Source: Nitrososphaerales archaeon (GTDB taxonomy: Archaea > Thermoproteota > Nitrososphaeria > Nitrososphaerales > Gagatemarchaeaceae). Taken from it: 15,276 nucleotides of DNA. Made by a program: the position numbers and the translations under genes. Position 1 is the stretch's first letter, and every line of letters begins with the position of its first letter. The stretch spans positions 1 through 15,276 of the forward strand of contig JASHVT010000048.1 of NCBI GenBank assembly GCA_030039515.1, written 5' to 3'. Below the pieces are notes generated by a model. The model was not told where the DNA came from and did no database searches. It saw only the letters and a list, made by a program, of their open reading frames with translations. Positions 6,107 through 13,696 of the stretch are shown here, piece after piece.

Positions 6107-6807
6107 AGCCTCAGAAGGGTGTGGTCGATGGGCAGGCCCGCCGTCAGACCTCTGAGGTAGAGGTCGGTGAATATTATCGTGAGCAGGCTGATCCACGCGA
6201 GCGCCTCGTGATGGCTGTTGAGCCAGCTCTGCCTGTCGTACACAGCCTTCCGCGCGCCTCCGGCCGCCACGCAGCTGTAGCAGTCGATGTTACCTCCTAC
6301 GATGTGCCTGACGGCGTGGCAGGAGAAGGTCCAGGCCGTGAGCAGGAGGGCGTTGGCCAGCAGAATGAGGCTCCCTATCCTCAGGACGAAGGACCCGGAG
6401 TACACGAGGGAGTACGCGAAGTCATAGTAGAAGAAGGGCAGAATCGCCAGGCCCGCGTACATGAAGTACCGGTGCAGGTTCTCGAGCTGGAAGACGGCGT
6501 TCCTCTCCCCTGTGTACTTCCTAGCAGCGCTGTCTCCTCTGTCCGCGTTCGAACAGCCAAGAGGGTGCTCGAAGAGGTGCCTGTGATAGTCCTTCCTGTA
6601 GGCGTAGCAGGTGAGGCGGAAAGCCCCGGGAAGCGGGACGATGAGGATGGTCGGGCTGTAGAACGGGTCTACGTAGCCTGCGATCTGCGCCACGGGGAAG
6701 GCGGTGAGGGCCCAGAACCCCACGCCCAGGATGGCGATGAACGACCAGAGCCTCCAGTTCGCTTCGATGAGCTCATACGGGAAGAGAACCTTCCAGTTCA
6801 CGTTCAA
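6103..6807 (-). CDS. sdhC: Succinate dehydrogenase membrane anchor, actinobacterial Sdh1-like, five helices
   Basis: Integral membrane protein of 234 residues with about five hydrophobic segments (roughly 20-45, 50-68, 113-136, 143-165, 201-222). It resembles the large anchor of actinobacterial Sdh1 complexes, as recalled from that family: a TCYxYR segment (Cys67), a lone Cys85, KYTGE (98-102), LENLHRYFMY (His112), CHAVRHIVGG (Cys163, His164, His168), and a final NSHHEALAW...TDLYL block. It also has a Cys176-x2-Cys179 pair. These Cys/His residues could bind heme or a cluster. It lies tail-to-tail with sdhAB rather than in their operon. The start is TTG at 6807; a GTG two codons later is the alternative. 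It has its own TATA-like box. The SDH assignment is likely but based on motif resemblance and context. Confidence 0.82.
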   Translation of the reverse strand: MNVNWKVLFPYELIEANWRLWSFIAILGVGFWALTAFPVAQIAGYVDPFYSPTILIVPLPGAFRLTCYAYRKDYHRHLFEHPLGCSNADRGDSAARKYTGERNAVFQLENLHRYFMYAGLAILPFFYYDFAYSLVYSGSFVLRIGSLILLANALLLTAWTFSCHAVRHIVGGNIDCYSCVAAGGARKAVYDRQSWLNSHHEALAWISLLTIIFTDLYLRGLTAGLPIDHTLLRL

Positions 6808-6840
6808 CCGCGTCGCCCTATGCGGGCAGCGCGCGAGTGG

Positions 6841-6847
6841 CTAAAAG
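6841..6847 (-). promoter_or_regulatory. Putative TATA box for the sdhC-like gene
   Basis: CTTTTAG on the minus strand, about 37 bases before the TTG start and 17 bases after the sufU stop. It matches the box before sufB exactly and the rpl22 box closely. It would let the SDH anchor pair be transcribed separately from the suf operon, although read-through from sufU remains possible. Confidence 0.45.
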
Positions 6848-6864
6848 TGCTTGCTTCGTCGCGC

Positions 6865-7284
6865 CTAGCGCGTCGGGTCCGCGTCGCTGTCCTCGAAGTG
6901 CGCCCCGAGGTACCCGTAGACGCCGGTCTTCAGGACCTTCATCCCCAAGAGCGCGCACTTTATCCTGGACGGCCCGAGGTCGGAGGTGCCGAGGAGCTTG
7001 AAGATGTCCTCCTTGGACAGTCCCTTGACCCACCCGAGCGGCTTGCCCTTCGCAAGCTCGGTGAGCATCGAGGCGGAGGCCTGGCTTATCGCGCAGCCCT
7101 TTCCGGAGAACCTGATCTCCTCTATGGTGTTCCCCGCGCCGACCCTGATCTGCATGCTAACCTCGTCGCCGCAAAGCGGGTTCGTGTCGTGTGCTTCGAT
7201 GTCGAACCTGTCGAGCTTTCCGAAGTTCCTCGGGTTCCTGTAGTATTCCAGGATGAGCTCCCTGTAGATGTCTGCGCTGCTCAT
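6865..7284 (-). CDS. sufU: Fe-S cluster scaffold / sulfur acceptor, IscU/SufU family
   Basis: Protein of 139 residues that accepts sulfur from the cysteine desulfurase SufS, and in the IscU branch also assembles a cluster. Conserved ligands are Cys38 and Asp40 (NPLCGD), Cys64 (GKGCAISQASASML) and Cys110 (SRIKCALL). The GCAIS.AS.S signature and Lys109 before the last Cys look like SufU, but the Cys64-Cys110 spacing of 46 residues lacks the roughly 18-21 residue insert of bacterial SufU and is close to IscU. It is therefore an intermediate type. The ATG overlaps the sufS stop by four bases (ATGA), so both proteins are made together, as expected for partners. Confidence 0.93.
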   Translation of the reverse strand: MSSADIYRELILEYYRNPRNFGKLDRFDIEAHDTNPLCGDEVSMQIRVGAGNTIEEIRFSGKGCAISQASASMLTELAKGKPLGWVKGLSKEDIFKLLGTSDLGPSRIKCALLGMKVLKTGVYGYLGAHFEDSDADPTR

Positions 7285-8519
7285 ACCTTGAAGATCTCGC
7301 CTGCCTTCTCCAGCCCCGCCTTCAGGGAGTCGACGTCGTCATACGAGTTGTAGACGTGGAAACTGGCCCTGCTCGTCGCGGCTACGTCGAGCCACCTCAT
7401 CAGCGGCTGGGCGCAGTGGTGTCCTGACCGGATGGCGATCCCCTCCTCGTCGAGTATGGTCGCGAGGTCGTGGGGATGGATGTCCGCCAGATTGAACGAG
7501 AGCACCCCGCCCCTTGTCGAAGGGTCGGAGGGTCCGTACGACCTGAAGCCTTTGAGCGCGTTCAGAGTCTCCATCGCATATCTCATTAGCTTCACCTCGT
7601 GGTCGCGGACCTTGGACATTCCCAGGCCTGTCAGATAGTCGACGGCGGCTCCGAGCCCTATCGCGTCCGCGATGTTGACCGTCCCGGCCTCGAACTTGTG
7701 CGGCACCTCGTTCCAGGTGGAGTGGTCGAGGAAGACCTCCTTGATCATCTCCCCTCCTCCCTGGAACGGGTCCATCTTCTCTAGCAGCTCCTTGCGGCCG
7801 ACCAGCGCGCCTATCCCAGTGGGCCCGAGCATCTTGTGTCCCGAGAAGGCGTAGAAGTCGCAGCCGATCCGGGCGACGTCTACCGGCATGTGCGGGACTG
7901 ACTGGGCGCCGTCGACTATCGTGGCTGCTCCCGCAGACTTGGCCCTCGAGCAGACCTTTTCGACGTCGTTTATCGTTCCCAGGACGTTGGAGCAGTGGGT
8001 GACGGCCACGAGTTTTGGAGACTCCTTCAGGAGCGACTCGAGCTTGGCAAGGTCGAGGGTCCCTTCCTCCGTGAGGCCCACATACTCCAGGCGGGCGCCC
8101 TTGCTCCTCGCGAGGAGCTGCCAGGGGACTATGTTGCTGTGGTGTTCCATCAGAGTGGTCACCAGGAGGTCGCCCTTCTCGACGAACCTCTCGCCCCACG
8201 CGAACCTTACGAGGTTCGTTGCTTCCGTCGTCCCCCTGACGAAGACGAGCTCCTTGGGGCTCGCCCCCACGAACCTTGCCGTCCTCTCCCTGGCCGCCTC
8301 GTAGGCGGCCGTGGCCTCCTCTCCCAGGGTGTGGACCGACCTGTGGACGTTAGAGTTGTACGTCGAGTAATAATCCACGAGGGCCTGGACGACCTGCTTC
8401 GGCTTCTGGGAGGTAGCCGCGCTGTCGAGGTAGACAAGTCTCTTCCCTCTGACCTTCCTCGTCAAGATCGGGAAGTCGGCGCGGACCTGCTCCACGTCCA
8501 GAGCCTCGGTCTCGAGCAT
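7281..8519 (-). CDS. sufS: Cysteine desulfurase, SufS type
   Basis: Pyridoxal-phosphate enzyme that takes sulfur from cysteine (giving alanine) for cluster building. In 412 residues the key positions are His126 (MEHHSN, stacks on the cofactor), Asp204 (IVDGAQ), the PLP-binding Lys229 (FSGHKMLGPTG) and the persulfide-forming Cys369 in RSGHHCAQPLM, the short active-site loop of group II (SufS/CsdA) desulfurases. Length and motif order are those of E. coli SufS. It starts with ATG 18 bases after the Rieske ferredoxin stop and overlaps sufU at its end. It is cytoplasmic and intact. Confidence 0.97.
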   Translation of the reverse strand: MLETEALDVEQVRADFPILTRKVRGKRLVYLDSAATSQKPKQVVQALVDYYSTYNSNVHRSVHTLGEEATAAYEAARERTARFVGASPKELVFVRGTTEATNLVRFAWGERFVEKGDLLVTTLMEHHSNIVPWQLLARSKGARLEYVGLTEEGTLDLAKLESLLKESPKLVAVTHCSNVLGTINDVEKVCSRAKSAGAATIVDGAQSVPHMPVDVARIGCDFYAFSGHKMLGPTGIGALVGRKELLEKMDPFQGGGEMIKEVFLDHSTWNEVPHKFEAGTVNIADAIGLGAAVDYLTGLGMSKVRDHEVKLMRYAMETLNALKGFRSYGPSDPSTRGGVLSFNLADIHPHDLATILDEEGIAIRSGHHCAQPLMRWLDVAATSRASFHVYNSYDDVDSLKAGLEKAGEIFKV

Positions 8520-8537
8520 CGTCCTGCTACGCTCCTG

Positions 8538-8846
8538 TCATAGTTCGACCAAAACTAGCCCTTCGTGTATTTTAACATTGAAGCGCTTCAAGCCCAAGAC
8601 TGCCGGGGGGCTCAGTACCTCCCCCGTCCTGAGGTCGAACTGAGACAGGTGGAGCGGGCAGACGACCCTCTCCTCAATCATGAAGCCCAGCCCCAAGTCG
8701 GCCTCCTCATGAGTGCATGTCCCGCTGACCGCGAACACGCCTCCGCCTATCCTGGACAGCAGCACGCGGACTCCGTCAACCTCGACAGACGCCATCGACC
8801 CCTCCGCCAGGTCGCTCTCCTTCATCGCCGGCTTGAACTCTCCCAA
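8538..8846 (-). CDS. Small Rieske-type [2Fe-2S] ferredoxin (NirD/BphF-like)
   Basis: Soluble Rieske protein of 102 residues. The two ligand boxes are Cys44-x-His46 (GTCTHEEADL) and Cys63-x2-His66 (CPLHLSQFDLRTGEV), the spacing of ferredoxin-type Rieske domains. There is no signal peptide or membrane helix, so it is cytoplasmic, unlike the bc1-type Rieske subunit. The start is TTG at 8846 because MGEFKPAMKESDL aligns with the usual N-terminal strand; an ATG seven codons later is possible. It sits between sufD and sufS with gaps of 7 and 18 bases. Its role is not known: it may deliver electrons for cluster assembly or serve a redox partner elsewhere. Confidence 0.93.
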   Translation of the reverse strand: MGEFKPAMKESDLAEGSMASVEVDGVRVLLSRIGGGVFAVSGTCTHEEADLGLGFMIEERVVCPLHLSQFDLRTGEVLSPPAVLGLKRFNVKIHEGLVLVEL

Positions 8847-8853
8847 TTTCGTG

Positions 8854-10266
8854 CTACCGGTACTTGTAGTGCCTTTCGAAGATGTCCTCTGACTGCCTGA
8901 CCTCCGGCGTCGTCTCGCCTTCCTCCAGGAGGAGCGTCTCCCTGTCGACCAGGCGCCTTTTGACGCCGTCCCACTTGCCCTCGATCATGAATCTGGCGCC
9001 CTCCCTGGTCTGCTCTATCGGGACCCTGGACAGGACGGGCTCGAAGAATCCTAGGACCACCATCCTCCTCGTCTCGTCGAGCGGAAGGCCCCTGGCCATC
9101 AGGTAGAAGAGCTGCTCCTCGTCTATCTGCGCGACGGAGGCGGAGTGGGTCGCCTTCACCTCGTTGTTGTCGATCTCGAGGCCTGGTATCGCGTCGGACT
9201 TTGCCGTCCTCTCCAAAATCATCGCGTGGTGCGCAAGATACGAGCGCGAGTTCTTTGCCGCGTTGACGATCTTGATCATCCCCTTGAATATGGACTGCGA
9301 CTCGCCCTTCAAGACGCCCCTGGCCTGGGTCGACCCTGTCGAGTCCGGCGAGTTGTGGAAGAGGTTCGTCTCGAAGTCGTACTTCTGCTTCGCGTCCGTG
9401 AAGAATATCTCGAATCCCTCCGCGAGCGACCCTCTTCCATCCAGGAAGAAGTTCGTGCGGGAGCGGGAAGAGGCGGCTCCGAGGGAGAGCGAGCTGACGG
9501 TCGCCCTGGAGTCGTTGAGCGTCTCCACGGCCCTGTTCGAGACGTGCACCGCCTGCTCGTCAAGAAGCTGTATCGACGACAGGTCCACGTGGGAGGACGG
9601 CTTGGCGCGGACCTCGACCGTGGAGGCCATCAGCGACGGTCCGGACGGGCCCTTCGAGTACAGCTCCTCCAGGAAGACCAGCTTCGACGACTCCTCAGCT
9701 AAGACGAAGGTCAGGTCGACCACAGCGGACTTTGGCGCGTCGAGAAGGATCATCCTTCTCAGAGGTTTGTCTACGCTGACGTCTCTTGGAACGTAGACGA
9801 CCGTCCCGCAGTTGAAGAAGGCTCCTACGAACGCGGCGAGCTTCTCGCTCGACGGCTTGGCCCGCCTGTCTGCGAAGAGTCCTTTGACCAGGTCCTCGTC
9901 GGTCTTGAGGGCCTCCTCCATCGAAAGGAGCCGGACTCCCTTCGCGGAGAGGTCGTCGTCGAGCTCCGAGTGGACGTGCTGCTCGTTCCCTTGGAGCAGG
10001 ATGTTGCGCTCCTTTCCCGTGAGGAACCCCTCGAAGAACGCCCTGAAGTCGAGCTTGGGGCTCTGGGCTTGCATCCGGAACACGTCGACGTCGACGCCGA
10101 AGGTGCTGACGTACTTGGTGTACAGAGGATTGAGCTCAGTGCCTAGGGACCTGTAATGACCGTAGGCTTCCAGCCTCGAGTCCAGGAGCCACTTGGGCTC
10201 GTTCCTCGACTCGGAGAGGGCGGAGACGAGGCTCTTGTCGAAGGCGAGCAGCTCTTTCAGGGACAT
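8854..10266 (-). CDS. sufD: SUF complex subunit SufD
   Basis: SufB paralogue that forms the SufBC2D scaffold complex assembling Fe-S clusters with ATP from SufC. In 470 residues, the N-terminal helical part carries the SRNEPKWLLDSRLEAY motif (20-35) shared with SufB. The beta-helix core follows, then the C-terminal block NNEVKATHSASVAQIDEEQL and LFYLMARGLPLDETRRMVV. His374 there occupies the position of the E. coli SufD His360 that contributes to the SufB-SufD cluster site. It starts with ATG 22 bases after the sufB stop, consistent with one operon. Length is normal. Confidence 0.96.
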   Translation of the reverse strand: MSLKELLAFDKSLVSALSESRNEPKWLLDSRLEAYGHYRSLGTELNPLYTKYVSTFGVDVDVFRMQAQSPKLDFRAFFEGFLTGKERNILLQGNEQHVHSELDDDLSAKGVRLLSMEEALKTDEDLVKGLFADRRAKPSSEKLAAFVGAFFNCGTVVYVPRDVSVDKPLRRMILLDAPKSAVVDLTFVLAEESSKLVFLEELYSKGPSGPSLMASTVEVRAKPSSHVDLSSIQLLDEQAVHVSNRAVETLNDSRATVSSLSLGAASSRSRTNFFLDGRGSLAEGFEIFFTDAKQKYDFETNLFHNSPDSTGSTQARGVLKGESQSIFKGMIKIVNAAKNSRSYLAHHAMILERTAKSDAIPGLEIDNNEVKATHSASVAQIDEEQLFYLMARGLPLDETRRMVVLGFFEPVLSRVPIEQTREGARFMIEGKWDGVKRRLVDRETLLLEEGETTPEVRQSEDIFERHYKYR

Positions 10267-10288
10267 GTGTCTCGGCCTTAGGGCCGCC

Positions 10289-12772
10289 CTAGCCTACGGC
10301 GTTTGTCATCTCGAGCGACATGAGCCTGTTGAATTCCACGGCGTACGTCATCGGGAGCTCCTTGGCGAAGGGCTCCAGGAACCCGTTGACCACCATGCTC
10401 AGCGCGTCGCCTTCGGTCATTCCGCGCGACATCAGATAGAAGAGCTGCTCCTCGCCGACCTTGCCTACGCTGGCCTCGTGGGTCACCGTGGCGTCGTCCT
10501 CCTGGATCTCCATGTACGGGTACGTGGCAGTGGTGCTGCTCTGGTCCAGCAGAAGGGCGTCGCACCGCACCGAGGACTTTACGTTCTTGGCTCCCTTTGC
10601 TATGTGCAGGAGGCCCCTGTAGGCTGTGTGTCCCCCTCCCTTCGAGACGGAACGGGATATGATCTTCGACGTGGTGTCCTTTGCGAGATGGATAGCCTTT
10701 CCCCCGGTGTCCTGGACTTGGCCGGGGCCCGCGTATGCGACCGAGATTATGTCAGCCCTCGACCTCGGGCCCAGGAGGTAGATCGAAGGGTATTTGCGCG
10801 TCAGCTTGGAGCCCCCGTTGAAGTCGACCCAAGACACGGTGGCGTCCTCGTAGGCGTGTGCGCGCTTGGTGACGAGGTTGAGCACGTCCTTTGACCAGTT
10901 CTGGAGCGTGGTGTACTTCACGAGCGACCCCTTCCGTGCGACGATTTCTACGATCGCTGAGTGGAGAGACTGAGATGAGTAGACGGGCGCGCTGCAGTTG
11001 TGGACTGCGAACCCCTTGACAAGGTATGTTTCGTCCCCTTCTACGCCTATGTTGTACACCCGTCCTTCGAAGCTGGACGAGACGATCTTCTTTATCGGTA
11101 CAAAGAACCTGTTCCCCTTTCTCCTCACGGCACTCCACTTCTTGCCTTCTGTATACTCTACGACGTACTGGTCCTTCCGAACAGTCCTTCGCCCGGCGAT
11201 TGTGTCTTCCGACCCCTTCCTCAGGTTGATGTTCGCGAACATGCCCGCCCTTCCGAGGACCTCTTGGAGTTGGAAGGCTAGAGCTCGGCTTACAGTCGAC
11301 GCTCTGATCATAACCGAGGCACGTTCCTTGACGTACCGGTTTCCATCACCTTTCAGGTAGTACTTCAGGAAGATGGCCTGCTTCACGCGAGGAAGGTGCA
11401 TCAGCCCTTCGTCGAGCAGCTTCGTGGCGGCTCCGATCCCGCAGGAGCTCTTGCAGAGGTCGATTAGCTTCTTGGAGTGGGATGATACGACCCAGTACTT
11501 GCCTCTCGACTTGTACATGCTTGCTCTCTCTCCGGTCGAGTGGATCAGGTCCAGAAGCTCCTTCGCAAGCGACTTCTCGGACTCGGACTTTCCAAAGCTG
11601 AACTCGAGGACGTCCCTGCGGAGACTGATGTTGTAGGAGACCGTCCCCTCTGCAAGATACAAGCCTAGGATCTTCAGGAGGGTTTCGGAGAGAGAGGCGT
11701 CGTCAGATTCTTCGCTTGGAACCACATAGACCAGAAAGTCTCCAAGCTTCAGTTCCCCCGCCTTGACGAATTCAGGCTTGGCGCTCATCAACTTGGCAGT
11801 AGATGCTTCAGTGAGCCAGCCTCGCCGACTCTTCCTTACTGCGACAGACTCCCGCCTTACCGCGAGCACAGGATGCTCAGGTGTGAGCCTGAATGCGCTA
11901 GCGCTCGACTGCGGGACGATGGTCAACAGCTGGCCATCATGTGGATGAACGTAGGTTCGGTTCACGGGCCTCTTCCTGCCTTCGTGAGTCATCACACTCT
12001 CGCCGCGAGAAATCTCCTGAATTTGCCTTGTCTCCGACCCCAGACTTACCAATTCGTCAGCAGGCAAGCACCCCTCGATATACGTGACTTCGCTGTATGG
12101 CTCGCCGACGATCAGCGTCCTCTCGAACTGGCCCATGTTGCGTTCGTTTATCCTGAAGTAGGCTTGCAGTGGCATCGTAACCTTGACCCCTTCGGGCACG
12201 TAGACGAAGCTCCCCGCGCTCCAGACCGCGGTCTGCAGGGCGGCGATGAAGTTGTCTTGGTACGGCACCACGGTGCCGAAGTACTTCTTCATGATGTCCG
12301 GGTGCTCCTTAAGGGCCGTCACGGTGTCGGAGAAGACGACGCCCTGCTTCTGCAGCTCGCCCTGGATGCTGTGGTACACGGCCTCGCTTTCGTAGATCGC
12401 CCCCACTCCGGCCAGGAACTTCTTCTCGGCGTCAGTGATCCCGAGCTTGTCGTACGTCCTTCTGATGTACTCCGGAAGCTGTTCCCAAGAGTTCGCTGCC
12501 TTCCCGGTGGGGTTGGCGTAGTAGTAGAAGCTCTGATAGTCGATGTCGGATAGGTCAGGCGCCCATGCTGGAGGCTTCATATCGAGGAAGTGGCGCAGCG
12601 CCTTCATCCGGAGCTGCTCCATCCAGGAGGGCTCGTCGTGTAGCCGCACTATCTCCTGGACGACCCGCTCGGAGAGGCCTTTGACCCCCTTGACCGCGTA
12701 CTGGTCTACGGGGTCGCTGAACCCGTACTTCTCTTTGTAGTCCTCAGTGACTGTGTCTGTCCTGGAGCTCAA
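10289..12772 (-). CDS. sufB: SufB with in-frame intein
   Basis: Core scaffold subunit of the SUF Fe-S assembly complex. The 827-residue precursor splits into extein 1-234, intein 235-592 and extein 593-827; the spliced product would be 469 residues, normal for the SufB of Firmicutes and archaea. Extein marks are NEPSWMEQLRMKALRHFLDM (46-65), VPEGVKV (193-199), the junction-spanning YIEG/CSAPVYSSQSLHSAIVE, and THEASVGKVGEEQLFYLMSR. The last holds the Glu of HEA matching E. coli Glu434, while the site of E. coli Cys405 appears to be Ser (LLLDQSSTTATYPY), as in Firmicutes-type SufB. The start is TTG: an in-frame TGA lies nine bases upstream, AAGGA directly precedes the TTG, and no ATG occurs before residue 51. 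It follows sufC by 50 bases, with its own promoter and operator candidate. Confidence 0.96.
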   Translation of the reverse strand: MSSRTDTVTEDYKEKYGFSDPVDQYAVKGVKGLSERVVQEIVRLHDEPSWMEQLRMKALRHFLDMKPPAWAPDLSDIDYQSFYYYANPTGKAANSWEQLPEYIRRTYDKLGITDAEKKFLAGVGAIYESEAVYHSIQGELQKQGVVFSDTVTALKEHPDIMKKYFGTVVPYQDNFIAALQTAVWSAGSFVYVPEGVKVTMPLQAYFRINERNMGQFERTLIVGEPYSEVTYIEGCLPADELVSLGSETRQIQEISRGESVMTHEGRKRPVNRTYVHPHDGQLLTIVPQSSASAFRLTPEHPVLAVRRESVAVRKSRRGWLTEASTAKLMSAKPEFVKAGELKLGDFLVYVVPSEESDDASLSETLLKILGLYLAEGTVSYNISLRRDVLEFSFGKSESEKSLAKELLDLIHSTGERASMYKSRGKYWVVSSHSKKLIDLCKSSCGIGAATKLLDEGLMHLPRVKQAIFLKYYLKGDGNRYVKERASVMIRASTVSRALAFQLQEVLGRAGMFANINLRKGSEDTIAGRRTVRKDQYVVEYTEGKKWSAVRRKGNRFFVPIKKIVSSSFEGRVYNIGVEGDETYLVKGFAVHNCSAPVYSSQSLHSAIVEIVARKGSLVKYTTLQNWSKDVLNLVTKRAHAYEDATVSWVDFNGGSKLTRKYPSIYLLGPRSRADIISVAYAGPGQVQDTGGKAIHLAKDTTSKIISRSVSKGGGHTAYRGLLHIAKGAKNVKSSVRCDALLLDQSSTTATYPYMEIQEDDATVTHEASVGKVGEEQLFYLMSRGMTEGDALSMVVNGFLEPFAKELPMTYAVEFNRLMSLEMTNAVG
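10997..12070 (-). mobile_element. Intein with LAGLIDADG homing endonuclease domain in SufB
   Basis: Protein-splicing element of 358 residues, precursor residues 235-592. Block A starts at Cys235 (CLPADELV); block B is FRLTPEHPV with Thr297 and His300; block F is RVYNIGVEGDETYLVKGF; block G ends AVHN with His591 and Asn592, followed by extein Cys593. All nucleophiles needed for splicing are therefore present. The central domain carries two LAGLIDADG-like helices, ILGLYLAEG with acidic Glu375 and FLKYYLKGDGN with Asp476, so a DOD endonuclease that may still cut is encoded. Sampled 60-base lines inside run 50-58% GC against about 55-62% in the exteins, a mild sign of separate history. Confidence 0.96.
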
Positions 12773-12786
12773 TCCTTGTCACCCGA

Positions 12787-12802
12787 TATAACATAGGTTA
12801 TT
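12787..12802. promoter_or_regulatory. Near-palindromic operator candidate before sufB
   Basis: TATAACATAGGTTATT on the plus strand; TATAAC and GTTAT arms face each other. The same 15 bases (TATAACATAGGTTAT) recur in inverted orientation before sufC. Here it lies between the CTTTTAG box and the TTG start, covering the predicted transcript start, where a bound protein would block RNA polymerase. Confidence 0.6.
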
Positions 12803-12810
12803 ATTCAGGG

Positions 12811-12817
12811 CTAAAAG
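12811..12817 (-). promoter_or_regulatory. Putative TATA box for sufB
   Basis: CTTTTAG on the minus strand, centred about 42 bases before the sufB TTG. This predicts a transcript start near 12788 and a short leader. It gives sufB a promoter separate from that of sufC. An alternative AT-rich box, AATAATAACC, lies about 30 bases before the TTG and would give a leaderless message. Confidence 0.45.
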
Positions 12818-12822
12818 CATTG

Positions 12823-13599
<777 letters not shown>

Positions 13600-13624
13600 C
13601 AGACAGGCCGCGAATCCAGCTCCG

Positions 13625-13652
13625 GATTATAAGTCTTATAACCTATGTTATA
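13625..13652. promoter_or_regulatory. sufC promoter with two overlapping palindromes
   Basis: On the plus strand, TTATAAG-T-CTTATAA is a perfect palindrome (13627-13641). It shares five bases with the near-palindrome TATAACCTATGTTATA (13637-13652), whose 15-base core is the reverse complement of the element before sufB. The minus-strand TATA box CTTATAATC (13633-13625) lies inside the first palindrome, about 30 bases before the sufC ATG. A regulator bound here would cover both the TATA box and the TFB recognition region just upstream of it. Confidence 0.6.
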
Positions 13653-13696
13653 CAGCCAAGGCAGAGAGCGGGTGGCCGGTCCCTGCCCATTCACGG

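Noticed and set aside
5921..6196. Longer 91-residue version of the small membrane protein
   Set aside because: The extra 30 residues lie entirely over the sdhC 3' end and are Pro/His/Arg-rich; the ATGA-coupled start at 6106 with GAGG before it is more natural.
6121..7353. Long plus-strand open frame (410 codons) opposite sdhC, sufU and the end of sufS
   Set aside because: Arg/Glu/Pro/Val-rich composition with no domain; it spans three well-supported genes on the other strand and is a product of high GC and codon bias.
9145..9702. Plus-strand open frames opposite sufD (185 and 210 codons)
   Set aside because: Shadows of sufD in a GC-rich genome; no ribosome binding site or family resemblance.
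8854..10266. SufD read as a second SufB copy
   Set aside because: It lacks the EGC extein motif and is as divergent as SufD usually is; His374 and the operon position fit SufD.
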